From NCBI GenBank assembly GCA_937894775.1, contig CALAXC010000005.1, positions 1 through 6,513 of the forward strand: a stretch of DNA of 6,513 nt, read 5' to 3'. The position numbers were made by a program, and so were the translations under genes. Shown here one piece after another: positions 1-5,195 of the stretch (positions within the stretch are counted from its first letter, which is position 1; each line of letters opens with the position of its first letter). Below the pieces are notes generated by a model. The model made no database searches. It had not been told where the DNA came from and saw only the letters and a list, made by a program, of their open reading frames with translations. This DNA comes from an uncultured Clostridia bacterium (GTDB lineage Bacteria; Bacillota; Clostridia; Oscillospirales; CAG-272).

Positions 1-83
1 GCCCTCGCTCGCGAGGGCAAATAACCCGAACCCGGAGGTCATGACACGACGGTGCCGCGGTTCAAATCCCATCTCCGCAACCA
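1..83 (+). tRNA. partial, degenerate tRNA (initiator-Met-like), 5' end outside window
   Basis: The 3' end reads like a tRNA: T-loop TTCAAAT at 61-67, T-stem 3' strand CCCAT at 68-72, acceptor strand CTCCGCA at 73-79, discriminator A80 and CCA at 81-83. Upstream, GCTCG (7-11), ATAACCCG (21-28) and CCCGGAGGTC (31-40) match the order of the D-stem, anticodon arm and variable loop of bacterial initiator tRNA-Met. It is not canonical. The anticodon loop would be CAAATAA, lacking U33 and the CAT anticodon; AACCCG appears twice in tandem; and the T-stem 5' strand is split as ATG (41-43) and GG (59-60) by 15 extra bases. It is either a decayed tRNA, an element-borne divergent tRNA, or a tRNA 3'-end attachment site. 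tRNAscan/Infernal with upstream sequence would decide. Confidence 0.4.
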
Positions 84-89
84 TCAAAG

Positions 90-110
90 GGCGATAAAAA
101 AGATATCGCC
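90..110 (+). other. stem-loop downstream of the tRNA-like sequence
   Basis: GGCGATA (90-96) pairs perfectly with TATCGCC (104-110) around a 7-base A-rich loop. It lies 6 bases after the CCA and 2 bases before the terminator stem. It could be a processing or stabilising hairpin of the tRNA-like transcript. There is no T-tract directly after it, so it is not itself a terminator. Confidence 0.5.
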
Positions 111-112
111 AC

Positions 113-147
113 AAAAAGCCTTGATTTTTCAAGGCTTTTTTCGTTTT
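113..147 (+). terminator. intrinsic terminator after the tRNA-like sequence
   Basis: A 12-bp perfect stem, AAAAAGCCTTGA (113-124) with TCAAGGCTTTTT (129-140), closes a 4-T loop and is followed by TCG and a T-run to 149. The A-rich 5' side and T-rich 3' side could also let it work on the minus strand. It would end transcription coming from the tRNA-like sequence. Confidence 0.85.
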
Positions 148-318
148 TTGGAGCGAAATATCGAGATACAAAAATGGAGATATAAAATCGCTATTTCCCC
201 ACAGTTCAGGGATTTGAACTCTGTCGGGGCAGAATATCAGCCACCCAAGGCACATGGAAAAGAAAAATCCGTGTGCCTTTTTCTTTTGCCAAAAATAAAA
301 AATCAGGAGGAAAAATAC
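148..318 (+). promoter_or_regulatory. structured leader before the 319-972 gene
   Basis: These 171 bases hold no supported gene. A -10-like TATAAA lies at 181-186, but no good -35 is seen 16-18 bases before it. A bulged hairpin spans 197-229: CCCC/GGGG, ACAG/CTGT and TTCA/TGAA stacked around the loop GGGATT. It is followed by the terminator-like hairpin at 247-287 and then a strong AGGAGG at 305-310, 8 bases before ATG 319. The order hairpin, terminator, ribosome binding site resembles a transcription-attenuation leader. No T-box motif or known riboswitch class was recognised. Confidence 0.4.
247..287 (+). terminator. terminator-like hairpin in the leader (possible attenuator)
   Basis: AAGGCACA (247-254) pairs with TGTGCCTT (272-279). 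The stem continues inward past a T/G position with GGA (256-258) and TCC (268-270), leaving an A-rich loop. A T-rich tract follows (TTTTCTTTT). It lies only 31 bases before the start codon of the 319-972 gene, so it either terminates an upstream transcript or acts as an attenuator for that gene. Confidence 0.7.
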
Positions 319-972
319 ATGAGCATTTACCAAGAAGAAATGATGCGAAAGCTCCCGAAGCTCGGATGCACGGGAACGCTCGATGAAGCCACAGGAACGC
401 TGTCGATCAGGCAGAACGGCGTATTCCTCTGTCAGCAGCTTGTGGACGGAACACTTCTCTATACCGATGATAAGGTTACCTCGCAGAACTTCGGTGACAC
501 CTTCACGGCGATCAGCGACGAAGCCTATCGCATCCGTGAATACGTGAATCTATATGAGCGATCCCCCAAGATGCCAATTCCCGAGGTCAGCCAATACCGA
601 AAATTCTCCGAATACGGCGACACCGTCCTCGCCGGAGCATACGGCAGTCACGGCTTCATGTTCTGCACATGGAAACAGGCACGGAACGGAACGTATGTAG
701 CGCATGGAGATTATACGCCCGACTTTGAACACGCCAAGGAATCCTTTATCACCCGATCACAGCTCATGGACAAAAACAGAATGTTCAGCGAGGATGAGGC
801 AAGCCTGCTCTATCGGTGCATCGCCTACGCAAGAGATAACTGCGAATCGCTGACATACGAACAGGATCAGCAGCTCGACGGTCTGCTCGAAAAGCTGACC
901 TACGGCTACCAAAGCCTTGCAGATGAACAACCGTCCTTCGATCAGGACAACACCCCACAATTAAAAATGTAA
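319..972 (+). CDS. conserved hypothetical protein of mobile elements, 217 aa
   Basis: ATG 319 is chosen because AGGAGG sits 8 bases upstream. The frame stays open further upstream but crosses the terminators and the tRNA-like sequence, so longer versions are rejected. The product is soluble, with no signal peptide or membrane segment. The segment around residues 93-125 (YRKFSEYGDTVLAGAYGSHG, then FMFCTWKQ) and the following GDYTPDFEHAKESF resemble, from memory, a recurrent protein of Firmicutes conjugative elements; no biochemical role is known to me. The C-terminal third is acidic and probably helical, and the protein ends QLKM. It sits alone between two terminator-like hairpins, so it may be its own transcription unit. 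Coding is confident; function is unknown. Confidence 0.8.
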   Translation: MSIYQEEMMRKLPKLGCTGTLDEATGTLSIRQNGVFLCQQLVDGTLLYTDDKVTSQNFGDTFTAISDEAYRIREYVNLYERSPKMPIPEVSQYRKFSEYGDTVLAGAYGSHGFMFCTWKQARNGTYVAHGDYTPDFEHAKESFITRSQLMDKNRMFSEDEASLLYRCIAYARDNCESLTYEQDQQLDGLLEKLTYGYQSLADEQPSFDQDNTPQLKM

Positions 973-979
973 ATCACCC

Positions 980-1025
980 AAGCCAATCGTTTACGGAGTA
1001 CGCTCCCAAACGGTTGGCTTTTTTC
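980..1025 (+). terminator. intrinsic terminator between the 319-972 and 1051-1728 genes
   Basis: A 13-bp stem, AAGCCAATCGTTT (980-992) with AAACGGTTGGCTT (1008-1020), contains one T-G wobble. An inner GGAG/CTCC pairing sits in the loop, and TTTTCATTTT follows. Only 25 bases separate it from the next ATG, which leaves little room for a promoter behind it. Confidence 0.8.
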
Positions 1026-1050
1026 ATTTTAACGAAAAGGAGATCAAAAT

Positions 1051-1728
1051 ATGCTACTTACCATTACCTATACCGACCGAGAGCTTGAAAGGCTGATGAC
1101 TCGCATCCCGAACTTCCGTCCGAGAGGATACGGCGTATTCGTTTTTAATAAATTCGAGTACACCGCCAAGGACTGCGATTGCAGATACTGCCTGCACTGG
1201 CAGAAAGGAATCGGATGCACCGAGGGCAAATGCCCGTATATGAAGGAGCGCATCACCGCAGGCGCAGTACCGATCAAAGAAGCTCTGCTCGAAGCACTCT
1301 CCACCGTCAACCATTTTGCTTTTCAGTTAAGACTCCGCCACCACATCAGAGAAAGCGAGGAAAACACCATGCAATTCAAAAACGATAAGCACAAAGAAGC
1401 CTTTACCGAGGCAGTCAGGAAGATGAACAAAAAGGACAACGCGCTCATGGCGGCGGTCTATCTCTTCACCGCAGACGGACGGCTGTGGAATCAAGTGAGC
1501 CGATACGTTGACCGATGCGAGATCGCATACGACCGTATCCGCATCAGCAACACCACCGAAGCGGGATATGCCTTGTTCTGCTGTGCCAAGGATCTTGCCC
1601 TCGGAACAAAGCACCTCACCATCAGCGATCTTGCCGACAGCGACCTCATTCCCCCGAAGCTCTTCGGTGTGATCTGCAACGCAATGGCGATCCGCCGATA
1701 CGGTCTCGGCGCAATTCAATTCAAATAA
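1051..1728 (+). CDS. two-part conserved hypothetical protein with N-terminal Cys cluster, 225 aa
   Basis: AAAAGGAGA lies just before ATG 1051. The N-terminal half (about 1-100) has a cysteine cluster at residues 42, 44, 47, 56 and 61 (CDCRYC, GCTEGKC), suggestive of a small metal site. The C-terminal half (107-225) is a separate-looking helical domain containing GTKHLTISDLADSDLIPPK and CNAMAIRRYGLGAI. From memory, both halves recur together in hypothetical proteins of Firmicutes conjugative elements. Met107 (ATG 1369) has its own GAGG 8 bases upstream, so a 119-aa product made only of the second domain is possible. The gene heads a packed run: the next start is 12 bases after its stop. DNA or RNA binding is conceivable from the cysteines and basic stretches, but this is inference only. 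Confidence 0.8.
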   Translation: MLLTITYTDRELERLMTRIPNFRPRGYGVFVFNKFEYTAKDCDCRYCLHWQKGIGCTEGKCPYMKERITAGAVPIKEALLEALSTVNHFAFQLRLRHHIRESEENTMQFKNDKHKEAFTEAVRKMNKKDNALMAAVYLFTADGRLWNQVSRYVDRCEIAYDRIRISNTTEAGYALFCCAKDLALGTKHLTISDLADSDLIPPKLFGVICNAMAIRRYGLGAIQFK

Positions 1729-1740
1729 GGAGAAACCGAT

Positions 1741-2598
1741 ATGCTGAAAGTAACAATCAAACACCCCAACGGACAAGATGAAGCCACCTACGATGTGGCA
1801 ACCGAGTATAACCGTATATACGATACGCTTCAGGAATACGGCATGACAAGGGTATCTCCCTTTGGATTGCGAGTCGAAGATATGCGGAAGGAGGATGCGC
1901 CGATCCGCCTCCACGCAGACAGTGATGCAGGCCAAGGGCTCTTACGAATCATAGACGGCAAAGACACCCTCTACGATGTGCGTATCCTCGACGAATCGGT
2001 ATCGGATGTTCGTGAAGAACTGCGCGACGATCTCGAACAGAATCTCATCCACGAACAATACGAATGCACCGAAGATCTGTACGATGACATCAAGGAGATG
2101 CTCAAATCTCTTGCCGCCACAAAGGAAACCTTCTATTGTCCTCTGACGGCAAACATCTGCGATCACGAATACGGCAACTACTATGAAACGAGCAACGACG
2201 TGTTGGTCGATAACAAGGATGCCATCGAAGAAGCTATCGCGCGGGAGCAAGCCACCGAGATCAACATGGCTGTATATGTCGGAGATCACGCAGAACTTGG
2301 CGACAAGCTCGTGTTCGCAGAGTGGGATGTGACGGAACGCAGAGGAACACTTTACGGCAAGATCGACTGCTATCTCACCGAAGCACTCTCCCCCGAAGAA
2401 ACAGAGCGACTCAAGGATGCCATCAGCGGTCAGAACAGCGATGGTCTTGGCGAGGGCTTTGAGCAGCGGGAAATCCGCACCGATGAGGGAGATCTGTACG
2501 TGTCCTTCTGGCATAGCGGAGATGATTATTTCCTTCACACCCAAGACGAGATGGATGCCTACCTCTCGCCGGGCAACGGAATGAAATTCGGAGGTTAA
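1741..2598 (+). CDS. acidic two-domain conserved hypothetical protein, 285 aa
   Basis: ATAAGGAGA ends 7 bases before ATG 1741, and the upstream stop is 12 bases away. The protein is markedly acidic. It appears to have an N-terminal part (1-125, ending in an acidic helix, VREELRDDLEQ and EDLYDDIKEML) and a C-terminal part (128-285) with FYCPLTANIC at 131-140, RRGTLYGKIDCYLTEALSPE at 200-219, QNSDGLGEGFEQREI at 231-245 and LYVSFWHSGDDYFL at 252-265. I recall the C-terminal pattern in hypothetical proteins of Firmicutes conjugative elements, without a known function. Acidity plus the neighbouring anti-restriction genes makes a DNA-mimic role possible but unproven. There is no signal peptide or membrane segment. 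It ends GNGMKFGG, and its ribosome binding region overlaps that of the next gene's start. Confidence 0.8.
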   Translation: MLKVTIKHPNGQDEATYDVATEYNRIYDTLQEYGMTRVSPFGLRVEDMRKEDAPIRLHADSDAGQGLLRIIDGKDTLYDVRILDESVSDVREELRDDLEQNLIHEQYECTEDLYDDIKEMLKSLAATKETFYCPLTANICDHEYGNYYETSNDVLVDNKDAIEEAIAREQATEINMAVYVGDHAELGDKLVFAEWDVTERRGTLYGKIDCYLTEALSPEETERLKDAISGQNSDGLGEGFEQREIRTDEGDLYVSFWHSGDDYFLHTQDEMDAYLSPGNGMKFGG

Positions 2599-2601
2599 AG
2601 C

Positions 2602-3024
2602 ATGACAAATTTTTATGAAAGACAACTGCAAAGGATTTTCGGAGAATCCGAGCTGCTCTCCGCCGACACCGTGTTTGCGGGAAAGGCGATGATCAGCGAT
2701 ATAGGCGGCGATCTCCGAGCCAAGGTCGAGTTTGTGACGGCGAGAGTTTCAGGACAGTATGAAGGTCTCAAGCTCTCGATCATAAACCGCAAGGAAGGAC
2801 TTGTGGACAGCCAAACCTTTATGTTCCATGAGATCATCGGACTCAAGGGCGCGGCAAGAGATCGCAAGCCTCATATATGGGATGACAACGGAAAAGCGCA
2901 ATGGTTCGGATACGAGCCAACGGATTCCGAATTCGAGCGTATTCAGGGAAAGGTCGAAAGCTACATCGAAATGTATGCCGACCAAGAAATGCATTACGGT
3001 GGTCAGATGATGGGAGGGATGTGA
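2602..3024 (+). CDS. conserved hypothetical protein, 140 aa
   Basis: ATG 2602 lies 3 bases after the previous stop. CGGAGG within the last codons of the upstream gene supplies its ribosome binding site, so translation is probably coupled. The product starts MTNFYERQLQRIFGES, followed by an alternating strand-like region (about 23-85) and a segment with KPHIWDDNGKAQWFGYEPTD at 89-108. It ends in an unusual Gly/Met-rich tail, GGQMMGGM. From memory, proteins with the same plan (a FYE-like start, an I-N-R-x-x-G-x-V-D-S core and a tryptophan-rich end) are common in Firmicutes conjugative elements and are uncharacterised. No catalytic motif, signal peptide or membrane segment is seen. The real gene call is confident; the role is unknown. 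Confidence 0.8.
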   Translation: MTNFYERQLQRIFGESELLSADTVFAGKAMISDIGGDLRAKVEFVTARVSGQYEGLKLSIINRKEGLVDSQTFMFHEIIGLKGAARDRKPHIWDDNGKAQWFGYEPTDSEFERIQGKVESYIEMYADQEMHYGGQMMGGM

Positions 3025-3027
3025 TAT

Positions 3028-3366
3028 ATGGCTGTGCTTTTTTCTGCGGTTACCGTAACCGCAGGTGATCAGGAAAAGGAATTCCTCGTAAGAGGGATTC
3101 CGAGAGAGCTTGGTGACATCGAGGGATATACCGCATTTGAAGAATTCATGGAGGACATCGACGAGGAAACCGAGGTCAGCGTTCACGCCGAAGCCTATCT
3201 CTACGGCGAGGGCGAAACCTATACGGCAACCCTTGAAGAACTCGCCTATTTTTATCTGCGCATAGAGATGCGCGAGGATTTCCTCTCTGCCCGATGCGAC
3301 AACATCGAGGATGTGGATTTTACCTTCGGATGGTCGCCCGATGAACTATTCGGCATGAAAATGTAG
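3028..3366 (+). CDS. small acidic hypothetical protein, 112 aa
   Basis: ATG 3028 follows the previous stop by 3 bases. GGGAGG in the end of the upstream gene is the probable ribosome binding site, again implying coupling. The protein is strongly acidic (for example EFMEDIDEETEVS at 38-50 and ARCDNIEDVDFTFGWSPDEL near the end). It has no cysteine pair, membrane segment or recognised domain, and it ends LFGMKM. Its stop is TAG at 3364-3366, the only amber stop among the genes here. The next gene is in the same frame, separated only by GAG GTA AAT. I do not recognise the family. Coding is supported by position, ribosome binding site and codon use like its neighbours. Confidence 0.75.
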   Translation: MAVLFSAVTVTAGDQEKEFLVRGIPRELGDIEGYTAFEEFMEDIDEETEVSVHAEAYLYGEGETYTATLEELAYFYLRIEMREDFLSARCDNIEDVDFTFGWSPDELFGMKM

Positions 3367-3378
3367 GAGGTAAATTTG
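3366..3378 (+). promoter_or_regulatory. Shine-Dalgarno fixing a TTG start
   Basis: GGAGG (3366-3370, part of AGGAGG) overlaps the TAG stop of the previous gene and lies 5 bases before TTG 3376. No ATG or GTG in this frame gives a better start, so this site decides the start of the 46-residue gene. Confidence 0.6.
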
Positions 3379-3516
3379 GAGTATGAAATCATCATTCCCG
3401 ACTCGCTGGTCGAGCAGCTTCTGATCGAAGCCGCCGAGCGAGAGGTCTCGGTCGAGGAAATCGTGACCGAAGCCATTCAAAAATTTATAGAAAGGACTGA
3501 AAACATTGCCGACTAA
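3376..3516 (+). CDS. 46-aa ribbon-helix-helix-type protein, TTG start
   Basis: Starting at TTG 3376 the frame encodes (M)EYEIIIPDSLVEQLLIEAA, continues EREVSVEEIVTEAIQKFIER and ends TENIAD. The pattern is that of a minimal RHH fold: a short strand (EYEIIIP, 2-8), helix A (DSLVEQLLIEAAERE, 9-23) and helix B (SVEEIVTEAIQKFIER, 25-40). RHH proteins of this size usually dimerise and bind DNA through the strand, acting as repressors, antitoxins or relaxosome accessories. The strand here has few basic residues, so DNA binding is not certain. Its last 11 bases overlap the start of the next gene, itself RHH-containing, which suggests coupled translation and perhaps hetero-pairing. It is easily missed because of the TTG start. 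Confidence 0.65.
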   Translation: MEYEIIIPDSLVEQLLIEAAEREVSVEEIVTEAIQKFIERTENIAD

Positions 3517-4033
3517 CGAAAAGAAAGGGATAACCGTCAAGATCGATGCGGAGCTTCATGCCGAGGTAAGGCAGTATTTGGAGCAGCACAGCATGACCAT
3601 GGCAGACTTCGTCACGATGGCTCTGCAAGACGAGTTACATCCCAAAATTGAACAGAAAGAGGAAAAATCAATGGAAAAGATGCGTACCTTGGCGTTTCAG
3701 GTGCCGGAGGATCTGTTTCAGAAAATCAAGGATTACCTGCACCGCAACAATATGACACAGAGGCAGTTCGTCATCGGACTGATCGAAAACGAGATCGAGC
3801 GCGATCTCACCGAGCGACAGGCACAGACGGAGGCGCAAGAGCCGACCGAGGATCAGGACGAGGAAGAAACCGAGGAACTGACCGAAGATGCCGCAGAGGA
3901 AGAATATGAGGACGAGATCGAGGAATCGGAGGAAGAACTCGAAGATGAGGAATTGACCGAGGACGAGGAATCCGAGGAAGAAGAACTCACCGAGGATGAG
4001 GAAGAAACCGAAGGAATGGTCATGAGAATGTGA
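3506..4033 (+). CDS. tandem ribbon-helix-helix protein with long acidic tail, 175 aa, TTG start
   Basis: The start is TTG 3506, with AAAGGA 9 bases upstream. RHH unit 1 is residues 8-45 (strand GITVKID, helix AELHAEVRQYLEQHS, turn, helix MADFVTMALQDEL). RHH unit 2 is 58-101 (strand MRTLAFQV, helix EDLFQKIKDYLHRNN, helix TQRQFVIGLIENEIERDL). Residues 103-169 are almost all Glu/Asp with three EELTED copies. The body ends EGMVMRM. Met56 (ATG 3671) has AAAGAGG 8 bases before it, so a shorter 120-aa form with only the second RHH and the tail is likely. A role as transcription regulator or relaxosome-type DNA-binding protein is inferred from the fold. The acidic tail could autoinhibit DNA binding or mimic DNA. 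Confidence 0.75.
   Translation: MPTNEKKGITVKIDAELHAEVRQYLEQHSMTMADFVTMALQDELHPKIEQKEEKSMEKMRTLAFQVPEDLFQKIKDYLHRNNMTQRQFVIGLIENEIERDLTERQAQTEAQEPTEDQDEEETEELTEDAAEEEYEDEIEESEEELEDEELTEDEESEEEELTEDEEETEGMVMRM
3872..3997 (+). repeat. acidic-tail coding repeats (three EELTED units)
   Basis: Three imperfect 18-base copies encode EELTED at 3872-3889, 3947-3964 and 3980-3997. They sit inside a purine-rich GAG/GAA/GAT tract with further Glu/Asp runs. The copies differ mainly at third positions, so the repeat is maintained at protein level or is an old expansion. Confidence 0.7.
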
Positions 4034-4070
4034 GGTGATAAGACAATAACGGACGAAGGTCGGATGCTGA

Positions 4071-5195
4071 ATGGCAATCCGATTTTTTGATATGTTTTCG
4101 GGGATCGGAGGATTCAGAAGCGGTCTTGAAGCGGTAGGCGGGTTTGAATGCATCGGTCATTGTGAGATCGACAGGCACGCCAACCAAGCATATAACGCAA
4201 TCTATCAACCGAAAGGAGAATTTTACTGTGACGATGCACGAAAAATCAACCCCGAAACCATGCCCGACTTTGACGTACTCTGTGCCGGATTTCCTTGCCA
4301 AAGCTTCAGCGTTGCGGGAAAGCGGCTCGGATTCGACGATATGCGAGGCACTCTCATCTTTGAGGTTGCCCGAATCATTGCAGCGAAACGGCCTGCATTT
4401 TTATTTTTGGAAAACGTCCCCGGCTTGCTATCGCATGACGGCGGCAGGACGCTTGATACCATCTTCTCCACGCTTGTTGAAATGGGGTATCATCTCGAAT
4501 GGTGTGTGCATAACAGCAAACATTTCGGAGTCCCACAGCAACGGAGGCGATTGTATATTGTCGGATATCTTGAACCAAGATGTGCCGGAAAAATATTTCC
4601 TCTCGCCTGCGGCGATGCGCAAGCTCTCAAGCAACTTATCCCCGGACCGCAAGGACAGCGCGTCTACGAAACCGACGGAATAGCCTGCACTCAATGCGCG
4701 GGAGCAGGCGGTTGGGGCGGCAAGACAGGACTGTATTTTATAGACATGAATGTCAATCCCGTGATCACCGATCACGCAAGGTGTATCACCGCCCGTCAGG
4801 ATTCGGGCATCAGCAACCACCGAGGTGAACACTCGGCTGTTCTGATCGAGGACGAAGCTCCGAGAGCTATCCTCACACCCGACCGAGAAACCGTCCGTCA
4901 GCAAGGACGGCGCGTCAAAGAACCCGACGAGCCGATGTTCACCATCACGGCGCAAGACCGCCACGGCGTATGGCACAGAGGTCGCATTCGAAAGCTCATG
5001 CCCGTGGAATGTTGGCGGCTCCAAGGCTTTACGGACGAGCAGTTCCGCCGCGCCGAGGCGACAGGACTCAAGGACGGACACCTATATAAGATGGCGGGCA
5101 ATGCGGTAAGCGTTCCCGTCATTTCTGCTATAGGCAGAAAAATCCTTGCCCTCAACGAACAATATCAAATCATAAAAGGAAGTGATGACCGATGA
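4071..5195 (+). CDS. C5-cytosine DNA methyltransferase, orphan, 374 aa
   Basis: It transfers a methyl group from S-adenosylmethionine to C5 of cytosine in DNA. All main family motifs are present in order: I, DMFSGIGGF (7-15, SAM binding); IV, GFPCQSFSVAG (73-83) with catalytic Cys76; VI, ENV (114-116); VIII, QQRRR (156-160); IX, RKLMPVECWRLQGF (307-320); X, YKMAGNAVSVPV (339-350). Residues about 190-300 are the variable target-recognition region; the target sequence cannot be read from it. Length is normal. ATG 4071 is forced by an in-frame TGA immediately upstream; only a weak GAAGGT precedes it. No endonuclease gene is nearby, so it is probably a solitary methylase protecting the element from host restriction. 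Its end overlaps the next start by 4 bases (ATGA). A second open frame overlaps residues 53-204. Confidence 0.95.
   Translation: MAIRFFDMFSGIGGFRSGLEAVGGFECIGHCEIDRHANQAYNAIYQPKGEFYCDDARKINPETMPDFDVLCAGFPCQSFSVAGKRLGFDDMRGTLIFEVARIIAAKRPAFLFLENVPGLLSHDGGRTLDTIFSTLVEMGYHLEWCVHNSKHFGVPQQRRRLYIVGYLEPRCAGKIFPLACGDAQALKQLIPGPQGQRVYETDGIACTQCAGAGGWGGKTGLYFIDMNVNPVITDHARCITARQDSGISNHRGEHSAVLIEDEAPRAILTPDRETVRQQGRRVKEPDEPMFTITAQDRHGVWHRGRIRKLMPVECWRLQGFTDEQFRRAEATGLKDGHLYKMAGNAVSVPVISAIGRKILALNEQYQIIKGSDDR
4228..4683 (+). other. candidate overlapping ORF inside the methyltransferase gene, 151 aa
   Basis: In the +1 frame relative to the methyltransferase, AAAGGAGAA (4212-4220) precedes GTG 4228 by 7 bases, and the frame runs open to TAG 4681-4683; the frame is also open from ATG 4144. 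It encodes a serine-rich product whose end contains CILSDILNQDVPEKYFLS, which looks like an L-S-D-I-L-x-x-x-V-P-x-K-Y-F-L-S pattern I recall from phage and mobile-element proteins linked to DNA methylases. It may equally be a shadow of a conserved gene, because every codon is constrained by the methyltransferase frame. It is listed as a candidate only. Confidence 0.22.

Noticed and set aside
196..245. Minus-strand tRNA suggested by a T-loop-like GTTCAAATCCC
   Set aside because: One T-stem pair fails, no CCA or acceptor partner lies at the required distance, and the bases are better explained by the 197-229 hairpin.
52..318. Upstream extension of the 319-972 reading frame to position 52
   Set aside because: It runs through the tRNA-like sequence, two terminator-like hairpins and low-complexity bases, and has no ribosome binding site. 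ATG 319 has an ideal AGGAGG.
148..318. T-box riboswitch in the leader
   Set aside because: No T-box consensus (TGGTACCGCG-like) or antiterminator pairing was found.
1327..2631. Long minus-strand open frames of about 200-230 codons (1327-1935 and 1942-2631)
   Set aside because: They are antisense to well-supported genes, lack convincing ribosome binding sites, and are explained by the codon bias of the plus-strand genes.
3830..4018. CRISPR or tandem-repeat array
   Set aside because: Repeats are short and irregular, share no spacers, and are explained by acidic-tail coding.
4064..4090. Tiny ORF ATG CTG AAT ... TGA overlapping the methyltransferase start
   Set aside because: Eight codons only. 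It could be a leader peptide, but nothing beyond a weak GAAGGT supports it.
4761..4775. Inverted repeat GTGATC-acc-GATCAC as an operator
   Set aside because: It lies mid-gene in the methyltransferase variable region and is short enough to arise by chance from codons.
4428..5081. Minus-strand open frame of 217 codons inside the methyltransferase
   Set aside because: It is a complementary shadow of a confidently identified gene, with no recognisable motif or start signal.
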